Shown here one piece after another: positions 50,340-61,300 of a stretch of 64,000 nt of DNA (positions within the stretch are counted from its first letter, which is position 1; every line of letters starts with the position of its first letter). The stretch is from contig JAZGTH010000019.1 of NCBI GenBank assembly GCA_036877525.1, positions 1,772,001 to 1,836,000 of the forward strand, read 5' to 3'. Source of the stretch: Chromobotia macracanthus. Lineage: Eukaryota > Chordata > Actinopteri > Cypriniformes > Botiidae. Below the pieces are notes generated by a model. It ran no database searches. It had not been told where the DNA came from and worked only from the letters and a program-made list of their open reading frames with translations. The translations under genes and the position numbers were made by a program.

Positions 50340-50720
50340 GTTTCAGTTGTGACAGCTAAACGCACGGCACGCCGCTGCGCACATTACGCGAGATCCTCTA
50401 CGACAGCTCGCTGTACGCGTACTGCAGCCGACAGCGACTTCACCTCAACGTCCTGCAGACAGTTTCTGTTTATGTGCACATTGCTACTAGTTTGCTGATT
50501 TTTAAAGGCGCCGAAGAGAAGACTAATAGAAACAGCAGAGGACTCGAGCAGACTTGCGTAGAGACGTCATTGTGTGCACATGGACCCTCCCACTGCAATG
50601 AGAGCTCGGGGTAGGAGGGGGCGATGAGCGCGCTCAGGTATATACGGCGGTGGCGCTTTATCCAGAAGTAGGGCAAGGTGGTGTGATTACGCAGGCGCTA
50701 ACCTGTGCATCTAGGGCAGA
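50340..50720 (-). promoter_or_regulatory. nr3c2: CpG-rich promoter region of nr3c2
   Basis: CpG density is clearly higher here than anywhere else in the window (for example 50360-50450 with ACGCGAG, TACGCGTAC and GCCGACAGCG). The palindrome GTATATAC (50638-50645) gives a TATA-like motif on the minus strand. GGGGGCG (50617-50623) is a GC-box core. TGACGTCT (minus, 50569-50562) is a one-mismatch cAMP response element. Together with the position upstream of the predicted exon 1 this suggests the promoter; no start site can be fixed. Confidence 0.55.
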
Positions 50721-51498
50721 TAGATGCGCAAACATTTACGTGCACGATCCCACTCGTAAAATGTTATTTTTGAAATTAAATTGTCGTTTAATGCAGTTGT
50801 ATAAAAAGAAGCGACTGTGAAGGAAATGAATGGTGCTCTGTTTTTAGAACCTTTTGTCCTATTCTATAACATGCAATTAACGTTCACTCATGTTTTGCGT
50901 TTGCCAAAACGCAACCTGTCATATTTTGTGTACGGGATTGATAACTGGAAACTGACAGTGTTGTCTTCTGCACAAACAGAGCATTGAGCAGTGATGTTAA
51001 TGTTATTGTCCTACACTCTAATATAAATACACTCATGCAATTATCTGAATTGTAAAGAATTAAAAAGTGTTTTACAACATGACAGGAAAAAGGTTATCAT
51101 TCATTATCATATCATTCATTATCATTCATTAACATTGCAAGTTAATATGATCTGAAAGTACTTTAAAAATACTACAGTATAGCTAGTATTGTAATACATC
51201 TAAACGTTAAATGTGCAGTCTCTAAATGGTAATGTACGTTCACTAGTTTGAATCAACAGATTTTATATAGATCATATCACTGCTATTTAAAAGAGATTTG
51301 ACATAAAGGTTCTTCCAAAAAAACTACCACCAGGTGGTGCAATTTTTAAAATCTGACTGTTGGGAATTTGTTGACTTGGAAAGTTTTTTATAACCCCATG
51401 CTTATGTAAACTTGATGTAGGTGTGGAATTCAATACCTATAGTGTGTCATATGGTAAAAGGAACAGAAAATACTAATGTATGTGTTTTTTTAAAAATA

Positions 51499-51545
51499 TG
51501 CTGATTGGATAAAAGCGTCTTCTAAATGCCTAAATGTAAATGTAA
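51499..51545 (+). repeat. SINE tail fragment
   Basis: CTGATTGGATAAAAGCGTCT followed by TCTAAATGCCTAAATGTAAATGTAA matches the 3' tail of the tRNA-derived SINEs at 8491 and 10651; the head is missing. Confidence 0.7.
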
Positions 51546-52199
51546 CGTATGGATGGAGTCACCAAAGAAATCATGTTACACAGTACATGAATATCAAAAG
51601 AAAAAGATACACATGCCTTGCTGTGTCTAACTTTACATTTACAGTATCTTTTAATAAACAAACTTTAAAATCTAGATATCTCTGATGTCTGCTGAAGACA
51701 TCCAGGCGGGAATGTTGTGCATAATTAAATGAATCTTGCTGCATTAAAGACAGATTGCAAAGTCTTTTATTTTTTCTTGAAGCCTAAACTTAACTAAAGA
51801 AGCCTGAACCTTTTATCAAATATTCATCATTAATCGTTTTCTGTTAAGGTGCATTCTTTAGCAGGAGAGGTTTCCCCTTGATGCTTGCATCTTTTGGACA
51901 CGTGATACTACAAAGAAGAAACTTCTGATATTTTTTTATCTCGTCTTCTTAAGTTGACTGGGCGTGCAGATATATCGATGTTTATGTCATCATATTTTGG
52001 AGAAATCTGAAAGACAGATATGAAAATAAAGACTAAAGAACATTCCAGAAGTTAGAGATGAAGTAAAGCAAATGCATACATTTGGAAAAGGGTACAAAAC
52101 TATATTCAAATACTGTATTTGGATGTCCTAGTGGGCCCTGCTGGTGCGATTATCAGGAAGTGAAAGCTATGTCAGTTGACTTTGACATTGCATGGAAAA

Positions 52200-52720
52200 G
52201 ATTTCTCTAAAAACTTTTAGAGTGAGCAAGAAGGGAACTTGTGTGAGAAGCCACAGAGAGGCTATGGAGTACAGGTGCACCAGTCAAATATTTCAAATGC
52301 GCCGTAAAATGCTATCTATAAATGGAGATAACAAAAGAAGCCATTACTCAAACAAAGAAACAAACAGAAGTGTGAAAGATGGTCTGCATTTTCCAAAATG
52401 CACAGTAGTGACCTAGTTATGTTGTGGGAAAAGATTTTGTGGTTAGATGAGTTCAAGGTAAACTTTATAACTTTATGGCCAGATTCCAAACTAATAAACA
52501 TGACGCAAATCTAAAATTGCCCTCATCACAAAAGACACTGTACCTACAGTGAGGTATAGTGGTGCTAGTGTAATGCTGTGCTGCTACTTAGCATCAGCAG
52601 GAACTGGGCATTTAAAAAAATACGGAGAAGAATATATGGTGCCTAATGCAAGTAAAATACAGCAAAAGAACATGCATCTAGAATGACCTAAATAGTACAT
52701 TTCTTAAACTAAAACTTTAA
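52200..52720 (+). mobile_element. decayed Tc1-like transposase relic
   Basis: The plus strand has fragments resembling the catalytic part of Tc1/mariner transposases. One is LWEKILWLDEFKV (from about 52420; the WxDE piece corresponds to the WSDE motif). Another is PTVRYSGASVMLCCYLASAGTGHL-like sequence (from about 52542; compare family PTVKHGGGSVMLWGCFxAxGxGxL). Stops and frameshifts break the frame and no inverted ends were identified, so it is a dead fragment. Confidence 0.6.
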
Positions 52721-52994
52721 GCTGTTATTGCTGCAAAAGATGGCTTTATGACAAATTATTATGCAGCGCTTTGGAATACTTGATCCTTATTCTGATCAAG
52801 TATTTCTTTGTGTACAGTATAACTTGGTCTGTCATTGACTTTTAATTCTCACCATATGTGCATACATTCAGCCAATGGTAGGCCATTTGAAAGATATGCT
52901 TTATTTCCTATTCATGCCATGTCATTGGAGCAGTTTATTGGTTTAACTGTGCAATTTAACTTTGCCTCTGTACATTGTTTTTCCTCAACAAGAT

Positions 52995-53060
52995 ATAATA
53001 TTAAGACATCTTTTTTTTAAAGTTATCTCTGCTGCTAACCACTAGTAATCCAATGAACAA
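52995..53060. repeat. partial duplicate of the nr3c2 exon 1/donor region
   Basis: This matches 50174-50258 in the same orientation. ATAATATTAAGACATCT, GTTATCTCTGCTGCT and TAATCCAATGAACAA are shared in order. About 19 bases that include the donor GT of the original are missing and replaced by a T-run (52999-53018 area). It is therefore a decayed copy of the exon 1 boundary, or both are copies of an unrecognised repeat. Confidence 0.75.
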
Positions 53061-53693
53061 TCCAAAGAACTGGTTTCATGACCCAGGTAACCTGTGTTGG
53101 TTTCATCCTTCCATTGCCCCTATGCTCAGATGATGACATAAATAAAATGGCAATGCTATTTATCTGTCCAGGTGTTACATTGTCAACAAATGATTATTCC
53201 AAAAACCAAATTGCAAGGCTGACTAATGCTCCTGAAACTAAGGACTGCAAATTAGAATGATGCTAAATATCTTATTATGAATTATGCTGGAATTATTACT
53301 GCTGAAACCAGTAGTATATTTTCAATATTTTCAGCACTGAGAAAGGAAGCCCGCACCCCTTCCTGTCCAGAGGTAATAGAATATTCGAAACATTTTTGTG
53401 ACTGTGCAACTGTTGTAGGCAGAAAGTGTTCCCTATTTGCAACAGCTCCATCAGTAGAAGGCTCTGCAGAAAGACTGACAGCAGGGATGATGAAAACACA
53501 TGCTCCTGCGTACACACACACACTCCTGGCAAACTCATTTTTTGTTTCTTGTACCTTCATTGGACAACTATTTTTAACATAATACTATAATAATACATAA
53601 TAATATTACTGACTTCTGCATTTAACAATAAATGAGATTCATGGTGTTAATTCAACAGGTTAAAGGCATTATTTAAAGCACTTAACACATTTA

Positions 53694-55335
53694 CTTAAAG
53701 GCACAATATGTATTTTTACCGATAGTGGTCGCATTTTTTAAAACAACAATATAGGTGAAGCTTGACGACACTTTGAATGAGCGTGGAATGATGGGAAATG
53801 ACGTAAAAATCAGTCACATGAAATTCATCGAAATTGTTATTACCTATTTGTTTGATCACATTATTTGATATAATTCTCATTGAATTTTCCATAAGGGACG
53901 TAAAGTTTAACGGTAAATTATTACTGATATGTGACTTAATATGTCAAATAAATTGGTGGGTTAACGTTGTGCAGTTTTATGTGCTCAAATCATACTAAAC
54001 AATCATTATTAAAAGAACTTTTCAACGTACTCACAGTTTTTCCAAGAAATATGTTTATGTGTAACACATTCTGTATTCAATAACACTGCCATAAACTTGT
54101 GCACCGGACTTGATGAACAGCGTAAATTACCGAAGTACAAACCAACTGCAACATTAACTGTATAGTTAAATTAACATTACCCACAAATAATGCAGAGAAC
54201 CTTTTGTAAAAAGTAATAAATAATCATGGTACATAATAAGTGAATGGAACAACAACAGAGTGGCATGTGGCAACACATTTGTCCAGGTGTGTTGCCATGG
54301 TTTCTACGGCAGTAACAAACGAAAACCTCAGCAGGGTCTGCCTGCAGTCATACATGGCGAGTGGAGCTCCACTCGAGAACGGAAATATGTCACCTCCACT
54401 AGCGACGTGTCCGTCACTTTTTATTATTTTAACACATCCTTGGTGAATAAAAGTATTAATTTCTTTCAAAAAAGAAAGAATAAACATTTACTGACCCCAA
54501 ACTTTTGAACAGTAATGTATATTGTTAGAAAACCTTTCTATTTTAAATAAATGCTGTCCTTTTTTAACCTTTAATTGATCAAAAAATCTTGAAAAATTCA
54601 TCACAGGTTAAAATATTAAGCAGCGCAACTGTTTCCAGCACTGATAATAAATCAGCTTATTAGAATGATTTTTGAAGGATCATGTGACACTGAAGACTGG
54701 AGTAATGATTCTGGAAACTCAACTTTAAATACAGATATAAATGAAATTGTAATGTATTGTATTAAATCAATGTTTTTTAATTTTTAAAATCAATGTTTTT
54801 TGTTAATTTCTCTGTATTTTTGATTAAGTGAAAACAGCCTTGATAAGCATGAGAAACGTCTTTAAACACTAAATGAGAGGGTGTGTCCAAACTTTTGACT
54901 GGTAACATCAGCTAACATTGGATAGACATCAATATTGCTCATCAGAAATGTATAAATCCATTGTGTTTATTCATATTTCACGCACAGCCTGTTTGTTTTG
55001 TTTACACTGTACGTTAAAACCGCATCAGTTCAATACTGTAGCAATGCTGAGGCAAAATTACTATCTTGATTAATGGAAGTGGAGGTGACGTATTTCCAGT
55101 TCGAGAGTGGAGCTCCACTCACCATCTCGAAAACCTGGCATAACGCGAATATTACATTATTGACAGGTGACAAGTGACCACGCATGGTGCAAAATTGTTG
55201 TTGTGCAAAAAAGCTGTGAATTTCTCTGGATTTACAAATACTTGGAAACATTTGTGTTAAAGTAGACAATTGAACAAAATACATAACACTAAGTAAGTAG
55301 TGTTAGTACTAAAATCTTACATATTGTGCCTTTAA
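53694..55335. mobile_element. composite non-autonomous DNA transposon flanked by TTAA
   Basis: The termini are inverted: TTAAAGGCACAATATGTA at the left (about 53695-53712) and its exact complement at the right (about 55318-55335). Both lie against TTAA, as in elements that duplicate TTAA (Kolobok or piggyBac type). Inside are a second inverted pair (54353-54400 and 55080-55128, around GAGTGGAGCTCCACTC) and a nested dispersed repeat (54430-54906). No transposase ORF was recognised. The classification is inferred from the target site only. Confidence 0.65.
54430..54906 (+). repeat. abundant cyprinid dispersed repeat, nested in the TTAA element
   Basis: It has the hallmark phrase ACTGACCCCAAACTTTTGAA (54490-54509), then ATGTATATTGTTAGAAAACC. 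TTTTTGAAGGATCATGTGAC and ACACTGAAGACTGGAGTAAT follow, with a closing CCAAACTTTTGACTGGTAAC. A leading piece (CCTTGGTGAATAAAAGTATT) matches the end of a preceding unit, so it is a tandem junction of the same repeat. It is recognised from its well-known recurrent sequence in carp and zebrafish DNA. Confidence 0.75.
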
Positions 55336-58300
55336 TTTGAAATTACTTTTGTTTTATCAGAACCAGAAAAATAGACTTGCTGATTTATTTCTAAAACAAA
55401 TTGACATGGGTTTACAAAATGAAATAATTTGAATTAAGGTAAATTGGACAACAATAATCGTTGGTTCTTGAATGTTCTGTAAGCAAACATCATGAAATTA
55501 AACCTGTGCCGTAGGCTCAAAGACACATATTGGAAGTGTGAGCAAAACAGAAACATATATAGAATAATAGATGACTTATTGATTAAGCAATCAGGTTCAT
55601 ACATTTTACCTCAATTTAGAGAAATCATATTTCACAATATTGGTCTAAATCAAAAAAGTTGTGACTTTGCCTCAACAGATCATGTGATAAGTGGTGGAGA
55701 GGCAGCGGCAACATATAAATGTCATATATGCAAAAGAAAATACAAAAAGGCTTACAGTGGCTTTTATTATAGCAACTTATATTTATCTTAATGATATTTG
55801 GTGCCAATTTATCAGGAAGTTCTGATTTTGTTCCCATTGAGTGGAAACTGCTTAATTCACAAATGTTTTATACAATATTCCAATTTTGCACATAAGTTGG
55901 ACGAAAACATAGCTGTTGTCCAGGCAGTAAAAACAGCATTACAAAATATGTGAATTTAACATTTCCTTTAAATATTTCCAGTTCCACTGTATACAATAGA
56001 TTATGGATTTTTTATTTGAAAGACCCAATCAAATAATTTGACAAGTGTTATTTTCTGTTATGTGCTGAAGTATTGTGAACTGAAACAGGAAGTGGCTTAT
56101 GCCTTTATTTAAATCGCCAGTAGACTTTAGTTACATCACCTTGATTGATGTTTTACATGATCCATGGATTACATGATCCATGATTTGTGACTTTCTAGGC
56201 AGTTACAGGAGGTATTATGGGATTGTTATTTATTGTCATTCTAAAGCCATGAGCATCAATATTTTTGTCTCATTTTTCCAGAATAGACTGTAAGTATAAC
56301 AGTAATTTACATTAGATGTTAGGAATACACAACATCAAGTTTATTTTAAAGCTAATAAATATGTACTGAAAGCCACAAACCTTCAAACGACACATCTATC
56401 ATCTCAAACAGAGTGTCTCGGTGTGAGCGCATGGTGAAAACAATAGAATCCAATTACAATCCCGTGTCAGATATCATGATGTGAAGTGACAGCTGTCACA
56501 ATGATAACTGATGGTGATTATGTTTACCTACACAATTTCCAGTCATTCATAGCAGCCTTTATTATCAGCTTATTTAGGGATGGTAATGAGATCAGCTACA
56601 ACACAATACAACACAAGCACAGTAACATCAACTACACAACACTATGTCACCTGCATGTAGTCATGTTTGTCAGTTCTCTCTCTCCCTCAGTGTCCTTCTA
56701 TTTTTCTATTCCAGCCTCCACCACATTCTCTCCTATCCGACCTCTACTTCCCCTTAGCACAATTTTAAACACTATAATTTACTCTCATTATTTAGAGTCT
56801 AAAGGCAAGACCAAAGGCAGACATTCAATGTCACTTTAACCCACTCAAGCACACAAAGTGTCTCTCTGCCTCACCATCAGAGGTCACAGGGAGAATAAAA
56901 GAAAACGCCCATAAACAGGTAAAAAGGAGATTGTTCGTGACCAGTCAGTTTACGAGCCTAAATAAAGAACTCTAGGTACAGCAGCCGCTTATATTGAATA
57001 ATGTGTTTATCCCATTACAGCTCTGATGCATATTCAGAAGGAACACTAAATATGAGCGACGACCTAACTGCAGATCAGCACATTACAGCGTCTGCCTTTT
57101 ATCACAGAATAATGTGATGTTTGACGAAATTGTGTCAAGTAGATTATGAATTAATATGCTACGTGTCTCCTAGCACACATTCTGTGCAGCCAGATGCCAG
57201 GGTAGCATTTAATTCAGATGCACGGTCTGCGCTGTCTGAAAACAAACAGACTTCAAGAGTGCTCATATGTTTCTGCCTTAGCCCATTCTGAATGCTTTAT
57301 ATAGCTCTGTGCATATATCACTGCCATAGCAGAGGTGACATTGGTGTAATGTTCTTACATCACAGTGTAGGATGAGAATGTTTCCATTTTGGGACAGGGT
57401 AAAGCACAGAAAAGGTGTGTATGCATTCGTGTCTTCATAGTCTTCTCGTCGTGCTCGCCACAAGGTGAAATGTAGTCACGATTTTGCAGGGGCTTTTTTC
57501 CCATGAGGCAAGAGAACCAGTGAGAAAAATGAGAAAAACAATTGACTGTACAAAAATAAAGCAGAACAAATATTGCAAATAAACAAATAAACGCAAATTT
57601 GGCGTAACACTGGCCAAGGGCAACAACAACATTTGTGAGGAAGGTGCAAAGGTCTTTGTTGCCTCCCATGAGCTGGCTGTGTTCTCATTAAGGTCATAAA
57701 TGTGAAGTAAAACAGTGCACACAGGTGGAAAGGTACATGAGAGTAGGTAGGAGATTTGATGTTGCTCTGTTTGGCTTATTAAACTGTCAAAGCACTAATG
57801 CCCGTCTACCATGTCCTATCAAATCAGCCTAAATGGGTCAGACTGGTGGTGATGGCAACAAGTTACAAACAACTCAGATGTCACCAGTCTAGATCAAATA
57901 TGAATCAAACTAAACATGAAATTGATGTTATACAAAATCACCTTTGAGACTTGGTTTTAATAAACAGTATGTTAATAAATACATAATTTGTATGGTATTG
58001 GTTACTTGTTTGAAACCATGTAACCATTGAAAGGAATCAAGTTTATTATTATTAAGTGTATTAGTTTATTATTGCTACTTAGATTTCCAAATCTAATCCC
58101 TGCAGTACTCCGACTCCACCACAAGGAAAATTTAGCATACACAATCTGAGGACTCAGATTGCAGGGTATGCAGGGTACCCCCACAAACATCCATGTTTAT
58201 AACTTCTCTGGTACTTTCATTAATCCAACACATGGACCGACACTTATAGATATCCACCCACACAGCAACAAGCTCATACAAACACACCTTTACAACTAAC

Positions 58301-61300
58301 ACGATTAGCGTGGGCAGCTTTAGTGGGCCATTGACCCTGGCTGAACCAGGCAGAGCCCGCCAGTGGTGTGCAGACTGGGAGACAAAGTGGGTCAGCGAGA
58401 GGGTGATGTAATGTTAAAGCATAGGAGAGGGGGAGAGGATAGAGAGGATTAAAACATCTCTTTTTCTCTCTGTCTCTCTATCACTGTCTTTCTGACTGTC
58501 TGTGTGCCTTTATAAGTTGAATTAGGGTAAGGCTGGACATTTTTATTTGTTGAGATGTGCCATACTTTACCCTGTTTCACCCTAAATCTGCTTTACTTTG
58601 GCTCTTTCTTTATATGTTCTACTACTCTCTCTCTCCTTCTCTCTCAGTAATCACCCATAGGAAAGTAAAATGATAAATGAGAATCTCCTGTTTTCTTCTA
58701 AATGACAATGAGATTAAATGGAGAGGGAATGGAAACCTTTGACTAAGTCTCCTGTATCTTGGATGTTTCTCCTTAGAAATAAACCCAGGAACCTTAAGTG
58801 TCTCATCTGGAGTTTCAGAACATATCTCAACATTGTTTTACACTTTGCATTCTTGCCAAGATAACAAAGGTAATTTAATCAAATGGCAAAGATTTCCATC
58901 ACCCCAGGTCAACCCATCACTCTTGTAAACATCTGACAGTTGTTTTACTTATCCTTCAGAAATGTAAGGAGGAACTTGTGAGAGAAACGTAATACTTAAA
59001 TAAGACATAAGTGAGACTTGCATTAAGATCCCTGTGCTTAATTGAAAGATTGCTCTTTCCCAGTATGAAAGCAATCTCAGTGCAAACATTTTTTACTGTG
59101 CAGGTAAAAAATCTACAAGAATCTGTTTACGTTTTCTGAGCAATCTGCGTCAATGCACCTTACCAGTCAGCTAAAATGAAACCACAGCTGGAAAGTGACA
59201 CCCCCCAAAAAATAATTCTTCAAACATTTGTATGTGCTATTTTACACTTCTTACCTGACATTATGCTGTCTGAAGTATACAGAGTGAATCAGACATCAAG
59301 CCTAATTGTTTTTGACAACGTTTGATTGTCTAACTGGTTTGTCATCTAACAAGACATGCAGGATTTTTTCTCCTTGTTTTGTTTTATAATGTCACTTAGC
59401 TGAAAAAGCATCCATGCATATTAGTGTTTAGCTGAAGTAAAAAATAATCCTGCAAATTTTAAATAAGTTGTTTGGGTCTTTGTGCCAACTGAGACATAAT
59501 GTTCCTCAGGCACTGATGAGTAGCTTTAATTAATCAGTGATTTATTGGTTGGCAGCACCGTCTGTTTTCAGTGTCAGAGTTACCTGACTTATCTGTCAAC
59601 TTAATAGTACAAACACAGCAAGATTGTTTGTATTGGATGTTTGATTGAATTCTTTATCATCCTGTCTATCCAAAATAGCACAGAACTCTATTGTAGTAAA
59701 TAAAATATTACGACAATGTATACACTATATTATAATATTGTATCACAGATTCTTATCATAATCTCTTGCCCTTTAAAATGATAAATTAAATTTGCTTTAC
59801 TTTATTTGCAAACCACAATTTATAACAACAAGCTGTTTATTCCATTTAAAAATAGAAAGATCTCTGTGGGAACGATTCTTTTCATCTTTATTCCTCTGCA
59901 TGAATTAAAAGTGACTCTCTGATGCCTTTCCAGGAGATAAAATGGTTATTTTAGACATAAGATCTTACCCTTCAACATGTAAACATGATTGGCCCCTGGA
60001 TTTTGGTTCTTATTAAACAAAGACTATGTGTCAAAGCAATTATGAAGGATAGTCACAGCATCTGGATTTAGAGCCAGTTAAGACCTTGTCATTCAGATCT
60101 ATTGGCGTAAATATGTGAACACAGCCCCATGTATATACCATTTATGACCTGGTTATGTTTCCTTTGATGACACACTAGCTTAAATCATCATGAATACTTT
60201 TTAAACGCAACCATAATACAGAATTTGAAATAACTGAACTACATAGATTTTCTCTGAAGCCCTTAACATATGAACACCATGAAATCATACAAACACACTG
60301 AGGTAGAAACATACATTATACGTATCAATTGTTCAAGGTACTGGAATCAAATCAGATCCCTCATTAGTTCTTACACGGAGTAGTAATCCCTGAAGAAAGT
60401 GTGTTACCCCAACTCCAGAGCTATATTCTTATTCATGTTTAGGTTATGTCTTTGTTTGAGATGTTTCTGAAACATAAACCTAAATAAGGCGATTGTTGAC
60501 ATGCAATAAGAGTGTAAGCTAAACATCCTAGATAATTTTGTCGCAAGATAATTACATGAGAAATTATTAAACTCATATTACCATCTTTGATTTTGATCTT
60601 AAACATTGGTATCTTGGCATATTGAAGCAAAGTTTGATCTCTTCTGAAACTCCTGCGGAGAAATAAACGATATGAGGGTAGTAGGGTTTGCTTCTCAGGA
60701 GAAACATCTAAGAAGCAGACTTTATTAAGGTTCCCATTTACTCTCCATTTAATCCCGTTGCTGTCTATGAACAAATTAGAGATCTTTTTCCCTCCTATTG
60801 ATAGTTTTAAACAGCTGAATGATGCCATGCTAACGCTTTAGAAAAGATACATTATCTAATGTGTTATCCAGACTGCACTCATAACGATATATAACAGTTA
60901 TGAAGACTTTATAATTTTAACGTTCAATATGGATTATAAAGACAGCCTGCCAAACATTTAAAGCTGATGAGTGGTGAATCATTTCACAGGAAACAGTTTC
61001 CAAAGTGTCACTTGCAATTAGCAGCCAGCATTGCATAACATGCCATTCAATGTGTCAAAGTGGGTGACACCAGACTCGTAAGAATTTTGTCCAATTTTGA
61101 AAGGCCATTTCCAATTTGAAAAACAGCTTTAATGACTTATTAACACCCTCCACCTGTTCCTAATTGGTGAGGATGGCTTGTTGGAAACCTCTACTGCTGA
61201 ACTTACAAATGCTCATTGGAACAGCTTGTTTACTTGCTTGTTAGTGGACCAGTTGTTAGCTGATACCGTAATGCCATATTGTAATAAACATAGACTAAAT

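Larger units (their letters stand above)
50194..50610 (-). other. nr3c2: nr3c2 exon 1, untranslated (predicted; 5' end approximate)
   Basis: This is predicted, not shown by homology. The minus strand has a strong donor TTACG|GTAAGATG after 50194, downstream of CpG-rich sequence and a TATA-like motif, in the right orientation for exon 2. Splicing to exon 2 would give G at -3 and G at +4 around the main ATG, a strong initiation context with the -3 base supplied by exon 1. The last part holds a 44-codon upstream ORF (50333-50199) and a perfect 7-bp stem-loop (50270-50287). The 5' end is set about 30 nt downstream of the TATA-like motif and is a guess. Alternative first exons, as in mammals, are possible. 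Confidence 0.5.

Noticed and set aside
53277..53582. 101-codon plus-strand frame, briefly considered as a hAT transposase C-terminus
   Set aside because: The ATAPSVEGSAERL stretch is only faintly like the family motif and flanking motifs are absent.
60439..60828. 129-codon minus-strand frame beginning MASFSCLKLSIGG
   Set aside because: No recognisable domain, no splice context and no codon-use signal; similar lengths occur by chance here.
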